The translations under genes were made by a program, and so were the position numbers. From positions 2,501 to 65,000 of the forward strand of contig LSRY02000072.1 in NCBI GenBank assembly GCA_001643675.2: 62,500 bases of DNA, read 5' to 3'. This document shows, one piece after another, positions 33,640 to 45,097 of this stretch. Within the stretch, counting starts at the first letter, position 1. Each line of letters starts with the position of its first letter. The notes beneath the pieces are model-generated. The model saw only the letters and a list, made by a program, of their open reading frames with translations. It was not told the origin of the DNA and did not search any database. This DNA comes from Monocercomonoides exilis (Eukaryota; Preaxostyla; Oxymonadida; Polymastigidae).

Positions 33640-34690
33640 TTTCATCCATTATTTCATAATCCTTCATCTCGTCCGCCCTTTTTTCTCTTCTTCCATTTCA
33701 TCATCTCTTTTCTCCCAATATTTTTGTTGTTTTCAAAAAGTCTATCAATCATTCATATTCCATTTTGTCATCAATGTTGGCTGATGAATCTTCCACAAAA
33801 CTGAATCAACTGCTCCATCTTTCAACAAGTTGATAACTTTTTCTGGCTTGTTGTTCGTTTTATTTATATATTGATCTTGCAATTGTTGCCTTGTACAACT
33901 GTAATAAAATCATGAAGCTTTAAAAAAACAGAACAATGCTACTGATAAACTCTCCAAATTCCAAATTCCGCAACGTTCATGATGATATGCAAAAATTCAT
34001 TACAGAGAGCTGAAACATTAAAACAATTTCATCATTTTTATCTTTTCCACATTATTTTCCCTTTTGATTCACGTTTTTTGTCAACTCTTCCAGTTTCCTT
34101 TTTGCTTCTCCCATAAAATGCTATTCGTTCACTGTCAAATGCTCCAATTGGCTTTTATTGAAAGATCTGCGATCCAAAGAATGCCTTGCTGAATGATCAA
34201 TGAGATAAGTCAGGTTGCTATGTTCCTGAAGATATTTGATGATTTGTATAAGTTATTTTAAATGCAGAGTTTCTCAAATTATCAAATCAACTACGAAAAA
34301 AACTTATCAAAAAATTCTATAATATAACGGAAATGTACTCTTTCAAAATTCAATATTGCTCAATGGGAGCAACGCAATTTCTGCTTCTTTTCGAATATCC
34401 TCTGTTATTTTGTTCGATGCGATTCTCAGAATGACAGGCACACAAATTTGATATATTTCAGTATTGCAGATGAAACTTTTGTACATATAATTTTCTCTCA
34501 AATCGAACAGCATTATTTCGTTTCTCCCTACTTTTGTCAGATCTTCTTTTGCAATAATCTGCGCGAATCTGATGCACAACGATAAATTTTGAAAACAGCT
34601 GATCCAATTTCTCATCAAACTTACGAAACCTTATATGAACTTCAGAAACAAAATTGCATTCTTCGAAGAAAATCAAATTTTCAACCATTT
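33640..34690 (-). pseudogene. Solenoid-like multigene family, copy 6 (relic)
   Basis: On the minus strand from 34688, MVENLIFFEECNF aligns with the MIEEKKLSMENAI region of exon 2. In another frame, RNEIMLFDLRENYMYKSF and IYQICVPVILRIASNKITED and EAEIALLPLSNIEF follow, matching CECYLLL, CVPCLLKVA and KEVEIALLAL of intact copies (ending near 34343). After a spacer with intron-like features, about 34255-34170 resembles EIKEIIQYHQEHHNLTRLAYQS, and about 33830-33770 reads LLKDGAVDSVLWKIHQPT. Many stops and frame changes make it the most decayed copy. It lies wholly inside the 4-kb inverted-repeat element. Confidence 0.7.
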
Positions 34691-35244
34691 CGAGTCAAAT
34701 GTTGCACAGTTGTGAAATAAGAACAAATCATTATTTTAACTCATCAATTTCAAAAATCATTTTATTCGGTTCTCATTATATACTTTATGTCGCTTTTTCT
34801 GGAATGTTCCGACTCAGAAAACAATAATTACGAAAAAATATTAAAATAAAAATCAGTCGACAATAATTATGAAATATCAGCTGCTACACACTAACAAGTC
34901 CATTTCGATCTTTTTATGCAGCACTTTCACAAAAAATGCATCCATAAAACGTTCCTTCTTTTATCTTTTTCATTGGAAGAACAATTGTTTGTAAGAAAGA
35001 TATTTGCTATTAATGAAAACAAACCAAACTCATGAAAAAATTTGTGTTCAGACTATTCTCATGGGAATAAACACTAATATGAAGACAAAACAAAAATAAA
35101 TCAGAAAAATTTTCATTCATAATATGATGGGGACTATGATCAATTGTTTTTTGCTAAAAATAAAAGATATTTTTTGCGATATGCTAAGTAATAATATTCA
35201 AAAAACATTTCTGTCCTTTATTATGATAACACAAATAACGATTC

Positions 35245-35247
<3 letters not shown>

Positions 35248-35295
<48 letters not shown>
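35248..35295. repeat. TA dinucleotide microsatellite
   Basis: About 24 uninterrupted AT units inside the 4-kb element, immediately before the GTGACCGACAAAG motif. Confidence 0.95.
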
Positions 35296-35297
<2 letters not shown>

Positions 35298-35908
35298 TGA
35301 CCGACAAAGCTAAAAAATAGCATGTCGTGTAACACAGGTCTAGAGTGTTTAATAAACAATTAAACATTGCATATTCCAGATGAGGAAAAACACAATAACA
35401 AAATGTATTTATTTCAGGAAATGAAAATTTTGAAAATGCGTTTTTCACGTTTTTCTTTTAATACACATAAAATTTCCATAGAATTTTAACATTTTTGATA
35501 TTGTTTATAATATTGCATCATCAAAATACAAGAAAACTTATTATAAATTGAATTTCTTCTTTATATTTGAGTTCAATTAAAAAAAGGTGAGGTGGGAAAA
35601 CAAGTGAAAAAAAAAGGGTTTCTCAAGTTATGAAATAACCAAAAATGTTAAAAAGAAAAGTTAAAAAACAATACCAACAATGAAAACGCTTGATTTCAAA
35701 AACTCGTGGAAACACGAGCAAAACGTTGATCAAAAAATTAAACTTAAAAAATACATAACTTTTTTTAAAAGAAATAATTTCTAAAATATTTGGCATACAA
35801 CCTTATAGTAGTATATTATTTGTTTTCAAATTATTCTCATTAAATATAAGCTTCTATTTGAAGCAATATACGAAAAAAAAAACAGGATCTAATAAAAAAT
35901 TTGGTCCT

Positions 35909-36797
35909 CATTAAAACCTGACCATTCATCTTGAGTCTGAAGATGAGAATTGCTGAACATGAATGAAACAAACTTGCGATGCTTCAACATTTTTATTTCT
36001 TTTTGATTATGATGTGGATGTTCGTTTCATGAAATCTGTTATGCAAGAGATGGGACACCAGACCATGAATACCTTCAACAAAACAGGCTCAAACACAAAG
36101 CAGGAGAAAACGAAGACTTTGTTGGAAGGAAAATGAAGAGTGAAGAGAAAGCCAAAGATGATAACAATCAACAGCTCACCTGATGTTGATTGTGATGCTT
36201 TATCAAACAATCTTGGCAAAATAATCTATTGACTCACTCCAATAGTACACACCTTGAACATGAAAATCCGAACATGGCTTCCAAAAAATTTGTCTGATAC
36301 ACAACAACCATTTGACAACTGAATGTTGAATTGCTGCTGATATTTCTCAATATCTTTAGCTCAAAAATGAATTCAGAAAAATCTTTTATTCCCTAAAAAT
36401 ATTCCACATCACAGGTCTGCTAGAATTGAAAAAGCAGAAAATCATCCAACTAATAATTCTGCTTTTTTCTTGTTTCATTGAATGGCATTGTTTTCTTTCC
36501 TTTTTTTCAAAACTAAAATCCAGCTTTTGATGTTTCCAACAACATTTTTTATTCAACGTATCTAAATTCTGCTCATCTTTCTCGTTTTGCGAAATCAATC
36601 TGAATGCGTGAAATTCTCTTTTTCCCCCGATTTCTTTCATCCCTTCTTCTTTGAATTTATTTATCTGTATTTATTTTCATTCCTTCATTCAAACTGAAAT
36701 CCAAATAAGTCCTTTTCTTCCTCTTTCTCTTTCATCAACTTATTGCATCGCAACGATCAGCTCTTTTCCTTGCAATTATGTTCCAAAAAGTGAAATA
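35909..36797 (+). other. Spacer with a short coding-like fragment
   Basis: A plus-strand frame at about 36002-36139 reads LFDYDVDVRFMKSVMQEMGH and then NTFNKTGSNTKQEKTKT before a stop, and a second frame continues to about 36183. It has coding character but no start, splice partner or recognised family. The rest is A+T-rich and unremarkable up to the TA target site at 36796-36797. Confidence 0.3.
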
Positions 36798-39145
36798 CCA
36801 TCGGTGGAAAAAACGGTCGTTTGTGGGAAAAGCGGTAGTTGGAAAAACTAAAATAATGTGATTTTTTTATCCTGTTATTCTTTTGACATGGCCTGAAGCA
36901 TTTTGAAATATGATAATTATTACTTGTAGAACAGAAATATGAATAAATAAATGGAAAAAAGTCATTAAACTTTATTATCAACAGCTTGTTTTAATACAAA
37001 AAGATATGTGAATTGGAAAAATGAGACATGCGCAGTTCTGAAAAAATAAATATCTTCATTCACATCAACTTCAAAATAAAAATTGATCCATTCAAATTGT
37101 TGTTGTTTTCATATCAGAATCGGATTCATCTTCAATTTTTCTCCTTTTTCTTGTTCTTAACTTTGTTTTCTGATCAAAAGAAAATGTTCCCTTCTCTTCG
37201 TGAATGCAATTGATTTCATTTCCGTAAACATAATTATCATCAATTCTTTTTTTTTTCGATGTCTTATTTTTCTTTTCTTCATTATTTCCGATCCTTCTCT
37301 TTCGTTTTGCTCTGCTTCTTATTCTACTCCTTTTTCTTCGTTTGCTATTGCTTTTTCGTGTGTTATTTCCATTTCCTTAATCTCAATCGCAGGTATTTGT
37401 GGACTTTTTTCTTTTAATTGTCGTTTTTCTTTTGGAGAAAAATCTCCAAAAACGCTTTTCTTCAGATCTGTCGTGGATATATTTGAAGAAGAAGATGTTT
37501 TTGACGACAAAGCTGTGCCGCACACTTTGGATAACACAGGAGCGGCAGCAACAGGATGAACTCCAGTGTTTCAAAATGCAGATTTTATTACAGACGGAGA
37601 ATTGCAGCAGACAAAGCTTCTGGAAACACATCTGCCAAAGCTTTTCGGAAAGAAGAAGTCGTTAAATTTGTAGGTCGGACAAATGAATTTAGAAGAACAA
37701 GTTCTAATCTTGCAAACACGCAATTGTCACACGGCTGTTAAAGGTGTGTCATGTTTGGAGGAAAGGTTTCGATGATGATATTGTTATGATTAGCAAACGA
37801 AATTACCTCCGAATCAAAATGAATAATGTGATTGTCCAATAATAACAGAGCTTTCTTAGATTTTGACATTTTCAGTTTATTCGCAATCAGCTGTATCCAT
37901 TTCTGAATCATGATAAATCGAAATGTTTCCGAAGTTATCCAACACGATAAAGAACCTGTGAAAGAAACATTAAATGATAATAAAAAAGAAAACTCTTGTG
38001 GCATCTTTTTTCGTGGGTATATTAATATATGTGGAAGATGAGACCCGTTGGCACTAATGCAAACACATAAAGTCGCATTTTCGGTTTTTGGTAATGCAGG
38101 AGGAGAAGGCGGCGTTTGGTTTTTTAGGCAAACAATAAGCTTTTCTGTTCCTTCTCCAATACGAACAGAGGATTCATCAAAGTTGTATATGTCTGTCGAA
38201 TCAATGTTGTTCGTTGAAATAATGGAAGACAACTATTGGTACCCTTCACGAATTGTCTCTGGTGATTGCGCACGGATTTTTGCAATTTCCATAGGCCTGG
38301 AAATGCATGCCTTGAATATTGAGCTTCTTTTTATGAGATCAAAGGCATATTTCAAATTGACTTTTTTCCTTTCTTCGTCACTTTCACAACTTGTATTGAA
38401 AACTTCCTTGATCGAAAAAAACAAAGTTATCAAAAAAATAAAAAGATCAACATGCAAAACCATCGATTGAATGTCCTTCACTCTGATAATTTTTTGTTCG
38501 GACAGCAGTGCGATGACTTGGTTTTCGACTCTTTCCAGTTGTTCACTTGTAATTATTGATGGGCGGCCAATTTTCCCCACTTCCCGATTTGCTTTCATCT
38601 CCGCTATTCCTCTTTCCCATGCACCGTTTGAAATAGCTTTGGATCCCACAGCAGTTTTCCACGTTACAGCATATTTCTTTTTTATTTCGAAGATCTTTTG
38701 TGATGGAGATGAATATTTTCGGAAGTCAGATGTAGCCATCAAACGATGAAGAAGGCTTGGAGTGATTTTTTTTGTAGCGTCCATTATTATGCATTCGATC
38801 AAAAACTTTTTTGATAGAGTTTTATTTATAAAGATCAAAATTTGTTTTTAAACAGCTATTTCAGAATAAATCATATTATATTCAAGTCATTTCTTCTGAT
38901 CATTCAATGCGATAAAGCATTTTTGATAACAGCAGTTTGAACAAACTGCTGTTTAAATTTCGAAGGTTTAGAGAACTTTTCTGTCTTATAACCAGTAAAT
39001 AATTAAAAATATATCTCGTTGAACTTTCACAGGTGTTATTGTTCTTATTCTTTCTCATTTTAATGTTTTTTTTCCAAAAGATACTTCTTTTCAAACAACT
39101 TGAACTACAGCTTTTCCCACCAAAGACCGTTTTTTCCACCGATGG
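36798..39145 (-). mobile_element. DDE transposon of the Tc1/mariner-pogo type, copy B
   Basis: Terminal inverted repeats (36798-36840 and 39103-39145; CCATCGGTGGAAAAAACGGT) with TA on both sides. It is 2348 bp, nearly identical to copy A in the opposite orientation, and lacks the nested MITE. Differences from A are scattered single bases and a replaced stretch where the MITE lies in A. Confidence 0.9.
37319..38784 (-). pseudogene. DDE transposase, pogo-like, inactivated (copy B)
   Basis: Minus-strand homologue of the transposase in copy A, starting at ATG 38784. The catalytic domain is continuous here from SSIISTNNIDSTDIYNFDES to NNIIIETFPPNMTHL, showing where the MITE cut copy A. The same TAG after REGYQ, TAA before QPCD, frame change before the C-terminal block and TGA inside it are present. 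The region between KKMPQEFSF and TSETFRF may contain an intron or is variable. Confidence 0.85.
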
Positions 39146-39685
39146 TAAATGCCATTTTAATAAACAGTTCTTTTCTCTGGCTTTTCAAAGGCAACAGATG
39201 CAGATATCTTCAAACCGATAAAGAATATAATAAATTCAAATGTACAGTTGTCCTCATTCAACATTAATGAAAACAAATATCCTTTTTTGTTGGTTTTTTT
39301 TTTTTTTTATGATTTCATTTTTTCAAATAGCCAAATTAAATATGTTTCCATCGTAATCAAACATTGTCAAGAAAACACTATTACGAATTCCACAGCTTAT
39401 TTTTGTTTGTTTATCTCTTTTTTTATGGATAAATAATTTTGTGTTTTAAAAAAATCAGTTCGATCGATGAATCCATTACAAGAAACAGATAACAATTATT
39501 CATTGCTTTTCTCGACAGTTGCCTACCAAAAATGTCAATGCAAAGAAGGGAGGTATACAATCTTATATTTTATTGATTGTGCAATGTTATTATTTTTTTT
39601 GTCATTTTGTTCCTTCAAACTGGGCGATTCTTCGAACTAAATGGCGTGTTGCGAATGCTTTCTGGATGAATTAACTCGGGGGGAA
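39146..39685. other. Spacer upstream of family copy 5
   Basis: Presumed 5' region of copy 5. Short T runs at 39296-39309; no distinct promoter motif or gene seen. Confidence 0.4.
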
Positions 39686-41153
39686 ATGCAGAAGCTTCCA
39701 GTCGAAAAATTCACTGGTTTGCAAACAATATTTATTTGAATCCTTGATGATTGCGTTCTTTTCTTTGTTCATTTTGAAGAATTGTTTTTTGAACTGGAGG
39801 ATTGTTCTGAAATAGAGCAAAAACAGAAAATCAAAGAAATGAACAAACTGATGGATGAATTTAACAGAAAAGAATTTCAATCCGTTTTTTCTAACAGACT
39901 GTTCGAAAAAATACACAAAATGATCGAAGAAAAGAAACTGACTTTGGAAAACACCATTTTGTTGTTGAAGCATGTGGGCTATTTAAGAGTTTTGAATAAT
40001 TCTATGTGCCATGGCTTTTTCATTTCTTCATTATGTGAAAGACTTGAGAAGATAATTATTGAAGAGAAGAAGAAAAAGAAGAAAAAGAATGATGAGCTTA
40101 TTGTTGATCTCTGTGAAAGCTATATTTATCTTAGAAGCATGCAATCAGATGCATTACTTTCAATTTGTGTGCCTCGCCTTCTGAATGTTGCCTTGGAAAA
40201 AAAGGAAAATGAAGAAGCACAAAAAGAAGTTGAAAATGCTTTGGTGGCTTTGAGCAGCGTTTGGATGATGAATGTATGATTTGATTGTTTGCTTGTTTGT
40301 TGAGCTGCTCTTTTTCATTTACTGATGACTTCACAAACTTTAGAAAAAGACAAAAAAAATGTGTTCGAATGATATAAAAGAGATTATTCAGTATCATCAG
40401 GAAAATCATAATCTGACAAGGCTTGCATATCAGTCTGCATGGCAGTTTATGATACATATATTTCAATCAGACAAAAATATGAAAGGAACAATTGTGAATG
40501 AGCTGCATTTTGTGAAAGAAGCTTCAAGAGAATTGGAACAGCTATCGAAAATATTGAATTGGAAGAGAAAAGGAAAAGAAGCGAAAGAAGAGGCTACATT
40601 ATTGAGATGGCTCAACTTATTGAATTCTTCTCCTTCATCCTGCCAAATGCATAATGATGAATGCATAAAACTTGTAACATTTATCATTGAACTGGGCGGA
40701 GCAACAAAGAGAAATCATAGAGATATAAATAAGAAATGCTACTCATTTTTGGATATAATCATTTTTGGAAAACAAGAATCTATTTTTTGCATGCTGAGTG
40801 AAGTTGTTGTCGGATTCTATCTGGAGGGAATGCATCAGCAAACAATTCGCAATGAAGATGCAGCTCATCACGCAAACACATTATGTAATCTTTTGGAAAT
40901 ATTGAGAAGAAAAATGGAAAAGAAAAATCGTTTGAAAACTTTTTTTTCAGCAGCAAGGAATTGGTTGAATGGAAAAACGAAAGAAGAAAGCGAAAAAGAA
41001 AAACGGAAAATAATGTTGTACAGAAAGCTGCATGAAAAGATGGAAGAGGAAGGATATGAAGATCTTATCGTTGGTCTCTATGAAGCAGTTTTGAGAAGAA
41101 TTGGTATTTGGTATTTGATAAAAGGTCTCAATGATTATTTTATTCTTCGTTAA
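39686..41153 (+). CDS. Solenoid-like multigene family protein, copy 5 (complete)
   Basis: Three exons, 39686-39716, 39780-40273 and 40344-41153, give 444 residues with a TAA stop. Introns are 63 nt (donor GTTTGC) and 70 nt (donor GTATGA), at the same positions and phases as in copy 1. Exon 1 encodes MQKLPVEKFT. Markers: LFFELEDCSEIEQKQKI, VDLCESYIYL, CVPRLLNVALEKKENEE, YHQENHNLTRLAYQSAWQF, ELHFVKEASRELEQL, KMEEEGYEDLIVGL. It is the most divergent intact copy: exon 3 has an extra basic insertion (ARNWLNGKTKEESEKEKRK) and a C-terminus LNDYFILR. Helical, charged, no signal peptide; role unknown. Agreement of three exon boundaries with copy 1 supports both models. Confidence 0.78.
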
Positions 41154-41780
41154 GCATCAAACATAAATAATTTGTTGAAAATTTTTTCATCATCTTCAAA
41201 ATTGTTTTCATCATCGCTTTCTTCTTCCTCTTCTTCCTCTTCTTCTCATTCATCCTCATCTTCCTCTTCTTCCCCCATCTCTCTCTCCATCCCCATCCAC
41301 TCATCTGAAGTTGGCCCTTCTCTTTCTCTTCTCTCTTCTTCTCCTTCAAACAAAAACCTTCCTCTTTTTACTTCTACTAATTCTTCTTCTTCTTCTTCCT
41401 CTTCCTCTTCCTCCTCTTCTTCTTCCATTTCTTTTCTTTCTTCCTCTTCTCCTCCTCTTCTTCTTCTCCTCCTCCTCCTCCTCCTCCTCCTCCTCCTTTT
41501 TCTTCTTCTTCTTCTTCTTCTTCTTCTTCTATTTCTCCGCCAATCCAATTTACACGACAACCTGTTTCAGTGCAATCTTCATCGTCAACATCATCATATC
41601 AAAATCCTCTTCTTTCTATTCTTTTTCTTTCCCTCTTCTTTCTCTTCGTTCATTCTGCATTGCAAGCATCTTCACCAGAAAATAATAAAACTTAAATTTC
41701 AATCCAAATAACGAATAAATCATTCTCAAAGGCTTTTCTGATTCAATTCTTTATTTGGAGCTGCTTTGCCCTCTTTCGCA
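41154..41780 (+). repeat. Polypyrimidine (TTC/TCC) low-complexity tract
   Basis: From about 41220 to 41545 the plus strand is almost pure C and T. It leaves a Ser/Leu/Phe-rich frame open on the plus strand (41172-41711) and Arg/Glu-rich frames on the minus. The plus frame begins 18 nt after the copy 5 stop. No translated product is supported; it may be the 3' untranslated region or a microsatellite tract. Confidence 0.5.
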
Positions 41781-42430
41781 CATAATATTCCTATTTCATT
41801 TGCTGCAGCCGTCTTTTAACAGACCACTCCATCAGCAACCTCTCCTTTTGGATCATCCTGTTTAATGCACCACACACAGCAGTTCGTGTTGTGAGATGAG
41901 AGCTTTGTTCCATCATCGATTTTGCCAAATGACACACACCTCCTCCTCGGAAATCATTGCCTTTTGTGGAGATAGAAGCATCTTTGTGAGACAGAATGGC
42001 ATTTGTGTTTGTGCCAAAGTGAGCACAAAGAACACAAAATGAGAGAACCAGAGAAGGCAATAATTTCAAGAATAAAATCTTTTTAGTGAAGAAAAATTTG
42101 GCTTGAGGAGGCAGGGATTATAGAAAAGCAGTTTTGGAGAAGATGATGACACATGATGCGACCAGACAGAATGAATGACTCTGAGGATGAAAACAAGAAA
42201 AGACGATACGAAAAGATGGAAAAGTTAGCAAGCATGTGTCTTGCAGCTTGACATTGATATGAAAGAAGATAATCAACGGAAAACGAGGCACTACACCTTG
42301 CGAAGCAATTTGCACATTCGGAAAGCTCCACCTGGAAGAAGAAATGAAGCAACCTCGAAGAAATATTCTTGTCAAAGGAATTTATAAGAAAGAGAACGAT
42401 GAACAAAGGAGAACCTTTCATTTGCAAAGA
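41781..42430 (-). pseudogene. Degraded minus-strand gene, possible secreted protein
   Basis: ATG at 42427 opens a frame with a signal-like start (MKGSPLFIVLFLINSF). Another overlapping frame (42375-42118) and a third (42069-41791; hydrophobic LLPSLVLSFCVLCAHF, then NDFRGGGVCHLAKSMMEQSS and TAVCGALNRMIQKERLLMEW) also have coding character. The frames do not join through clear splice sites, so the gene is probably broken. The product is not identified. Confidence 0.25.
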
Positions 42431-42719
42431 GATATGCCCAGGCGAGATTATTGAATGTTTATTTATTAAAAATGAAAATTACAACTTTGCATTAATATTT
42501 TTGTAATTGCTTTTTTCTCAATTTGCAAAAATTTTCACGAATCTATCCCATAGCAATATTTGTAGAAATAGGATTTTTTGTGTTCATCTTTTTTCGATAC
42601 ACATTAATTTAAATGGATATACCCCATCAATTAAAGTTGGACACTAGTATGTGTTTATTTCTTTGAATGGGTATTTGGTGAAAATTTTTTGTTAAAAAGA
42701 GATCCTCCATTTTATAATT
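42431..42719 (+). other. Intergenic; possible first exon of the Ser-rich gene
   Basis: ATG at 42614 opens a short frame (MDIPHQLKLDT) ending at a strong donor, GTATGT. It is a plausible first exon, but its phase could not be matched to the next open frame. Confidence 0.25.
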
Positions 42720-42722
42720 TTG

Positions 42723-45059
42723 TCGCAAAGGAGCCAAACAGAAATTATTGAAATGATCTCAAAACATACAACTATCAATTCTGTAAACGTATTGGAGAGG
42801 GAGCATGGAAATTTACGACATACTTCTGGTTTTGTGACATTTTCAACATTTGAAGATGCTTACCGTTTTGCCAAAGCAAGGTCATTTGTATGGTTATTTT
42901 AATTGGAAGTAATCTTTCAAAATTATTTTTCCTATGTAAATGAATATTTTTTTATGATTGAAGTGCTTTGATGAATCAAATGTTCTTGAAAGTTTGTCTT
43001 GATTATAATTAGAAAATAAAATTAATTGATTTCTTTTGAAGATACAATCTTCTTCTCACCTGAACGGAGGAAAGAATATTGGAAAGCTCAAAATCTTAGG
43101 CTTGGAGCAACCATCCAAGAATTGATGTTTGCTGTTTTTAACTTGATTGCGAAGGAATATTCCATTTTGCTGTTATATTTTTTTCTTCAACAAAAAAACA
43201 TTTTAATTTTCAGAAAATTGGAGCATATTCTTTCTGTAGAATACTATCCTGATAGCAGCATAGCATTTCTTCAGACAAACCTCATTACAAAAGATGACGG
43301 AAGGCTTATTGGATTCAAATTTCTGAGAGGAGACGGTTTTTTGTTCAAGCCGTTGCACATTAATTCGTTCGTGAATGCATTTCTGCTTAAATACGATGCA
43401 GAAAAGCTGTTGGAGCTATCAAACGAAGCGAATGAAAATGAATTGGCAGAGAAGTTTTCAGTATCCCTTGAGAAAGGCAAGCCAAATGAAAAGATAATAA
43501 CACCAAAAGTTGACTTGATTCCGACCATGTTCAGAGGAGTGATGTATCTTGGGGTGGTTGAGTATCCACTCACACCACTGGGGCAACTTGTGTGTGATGG
43601 AGCATTATTATTATTATTCTTTTTTTTTTTTCATGATTCGAACAGAAATTGTTAAATTATTCTTATTGTTATGATAATTGCTTTCTTTTCTGTTTAATTG
43701 TTTATTTATTTTTATTAATTTTTTTTAACATTTTTTACATATTTTAAATATATTTTTTTAATTTCATTATATTTATTTGAATATTAACACATTTTGTATT
43801 TTCTCGTTCCTTCCAGGCCACAAACATCTCTTCTTCTCGCATAAGCAATCCATTTCTGTTCAAAAACGTGCCAATCTCTTTCTGCCTTCGCAATCTGAAG
43901 CAGAAAACAGACAGGCCGCTGGTTGAAATATCTCCCTCGACACACATATGCACTGCCACAAAAGTGTTTGAACACACTCAGAAACATCAGCCTTCCATTT
44001 CTTTGAATGCTTCTTCGGTTTCTTCTGTTTCTTCTCATTCTCCTCTTCCTTCTCCTCCTCCTCCTTCTTCTTCTTCTGTGTCATCTTCTAAATCATCTTC
44101 AATATCAACTGCAATATCATCTGAAAAAAGGCTGAAAGAAGAACATTCTTGTTCAGTTACAAAAGCAGATGTGAATATGAGCGATGAAAGAAACGATGAT
44201 ATTTCGGACTTAAAATCATCATCATTAAATTCATCTTCATCTTCTTCTTCCATTTCTGATGTTCAATGCTTTTCACCTAAATCATCATTGGAACAGACAA
44301 ATCCATCTTCAGATTCTTCTTTTTCATTCTATTCTTCACCCTCCTCCTCCTCCTCCTCTTCTCCTTCTTCTCCTTCTCTTTCTTCTTCCTCTTCTTCTCC
44401 ATCCAGCCGATGGCAGTACAAAAGCAAGCATTGTTGGAGAGACCCTTTTTTTTCTATCTCTCCTTCTTTCTCTGTTTCTGTGAATGCATTCACAATCTCC
44501 CCGGAATTAGCTGCATTTGCTCATATTGATTGCCAGAAATCAACATCTTCTTCTATTTCTTCTTCCTCTCCTTCCTCTTCTTCTTCTCTTTCTCTTTCTC
44601 CTTCTCCTTCTTCTTCTATGACTTCTTCTGATTCTTCTATTATAACTCCTTCATCATCATCATGTTCTTCTTCTTCTTCTTTCCCTTTGTCCATCAGATA
44701 TTCCCACAAACGAGCATTCAACCAACAAAATAAACAGCCAAATGAATCAAAATTTCAATGCGATTTTTCGAAAGCAGCTGACAACAGATTTTGCTATGTG
44801 AGTTCAGCAAAACCACAAAAAACAGAAATTTCTGAAAGAAAAATAGAAAAAATTGAAGTTTTAAGTGAAAAATTGAAATTGAATGAAATTTTGACCGAAA
44901 AAGGCGAAAGGAACGAATTTGAGAAGGAACTGGAGCAAAGGCACCAGCAATTGCATGAACGTCAGCAGAATGCCTCAAAATCTTCTTTTTCGTCTTTTTC
45001 TTCTTTTTCTTCTTGTTCACCTCTGTCTCCATCATCATCATCGTCAACAACAACAACAA

Positions 45060-45097
<38 letters not shown>

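Larger units (their letters stand above)
31939..35908. mobile_element. Element with long terminal inverted repeats, about 4 kb
   Basis: Nearly identical inverted arms, 31939-32272 and 35577-35908 (outer end AGGACCAAATTTTTTATTAG), enclose about 3.3 kb. Weaker inverted similarity continues inward, including AGACCTGTG at 32334 and CACAGGTCT at 35333. No transposase was recognised inside. The interior holds a decayed copy of the solenoid-like family (33640-34690) and a TA microsatellite. Near-identity of the arms beside the decayed interior suggests recent activity or gene conversion. Target duplications could not be settled, so the exact class is open (non-autonomous foldback or a larger unknown type). 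Confidence 0.7.
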
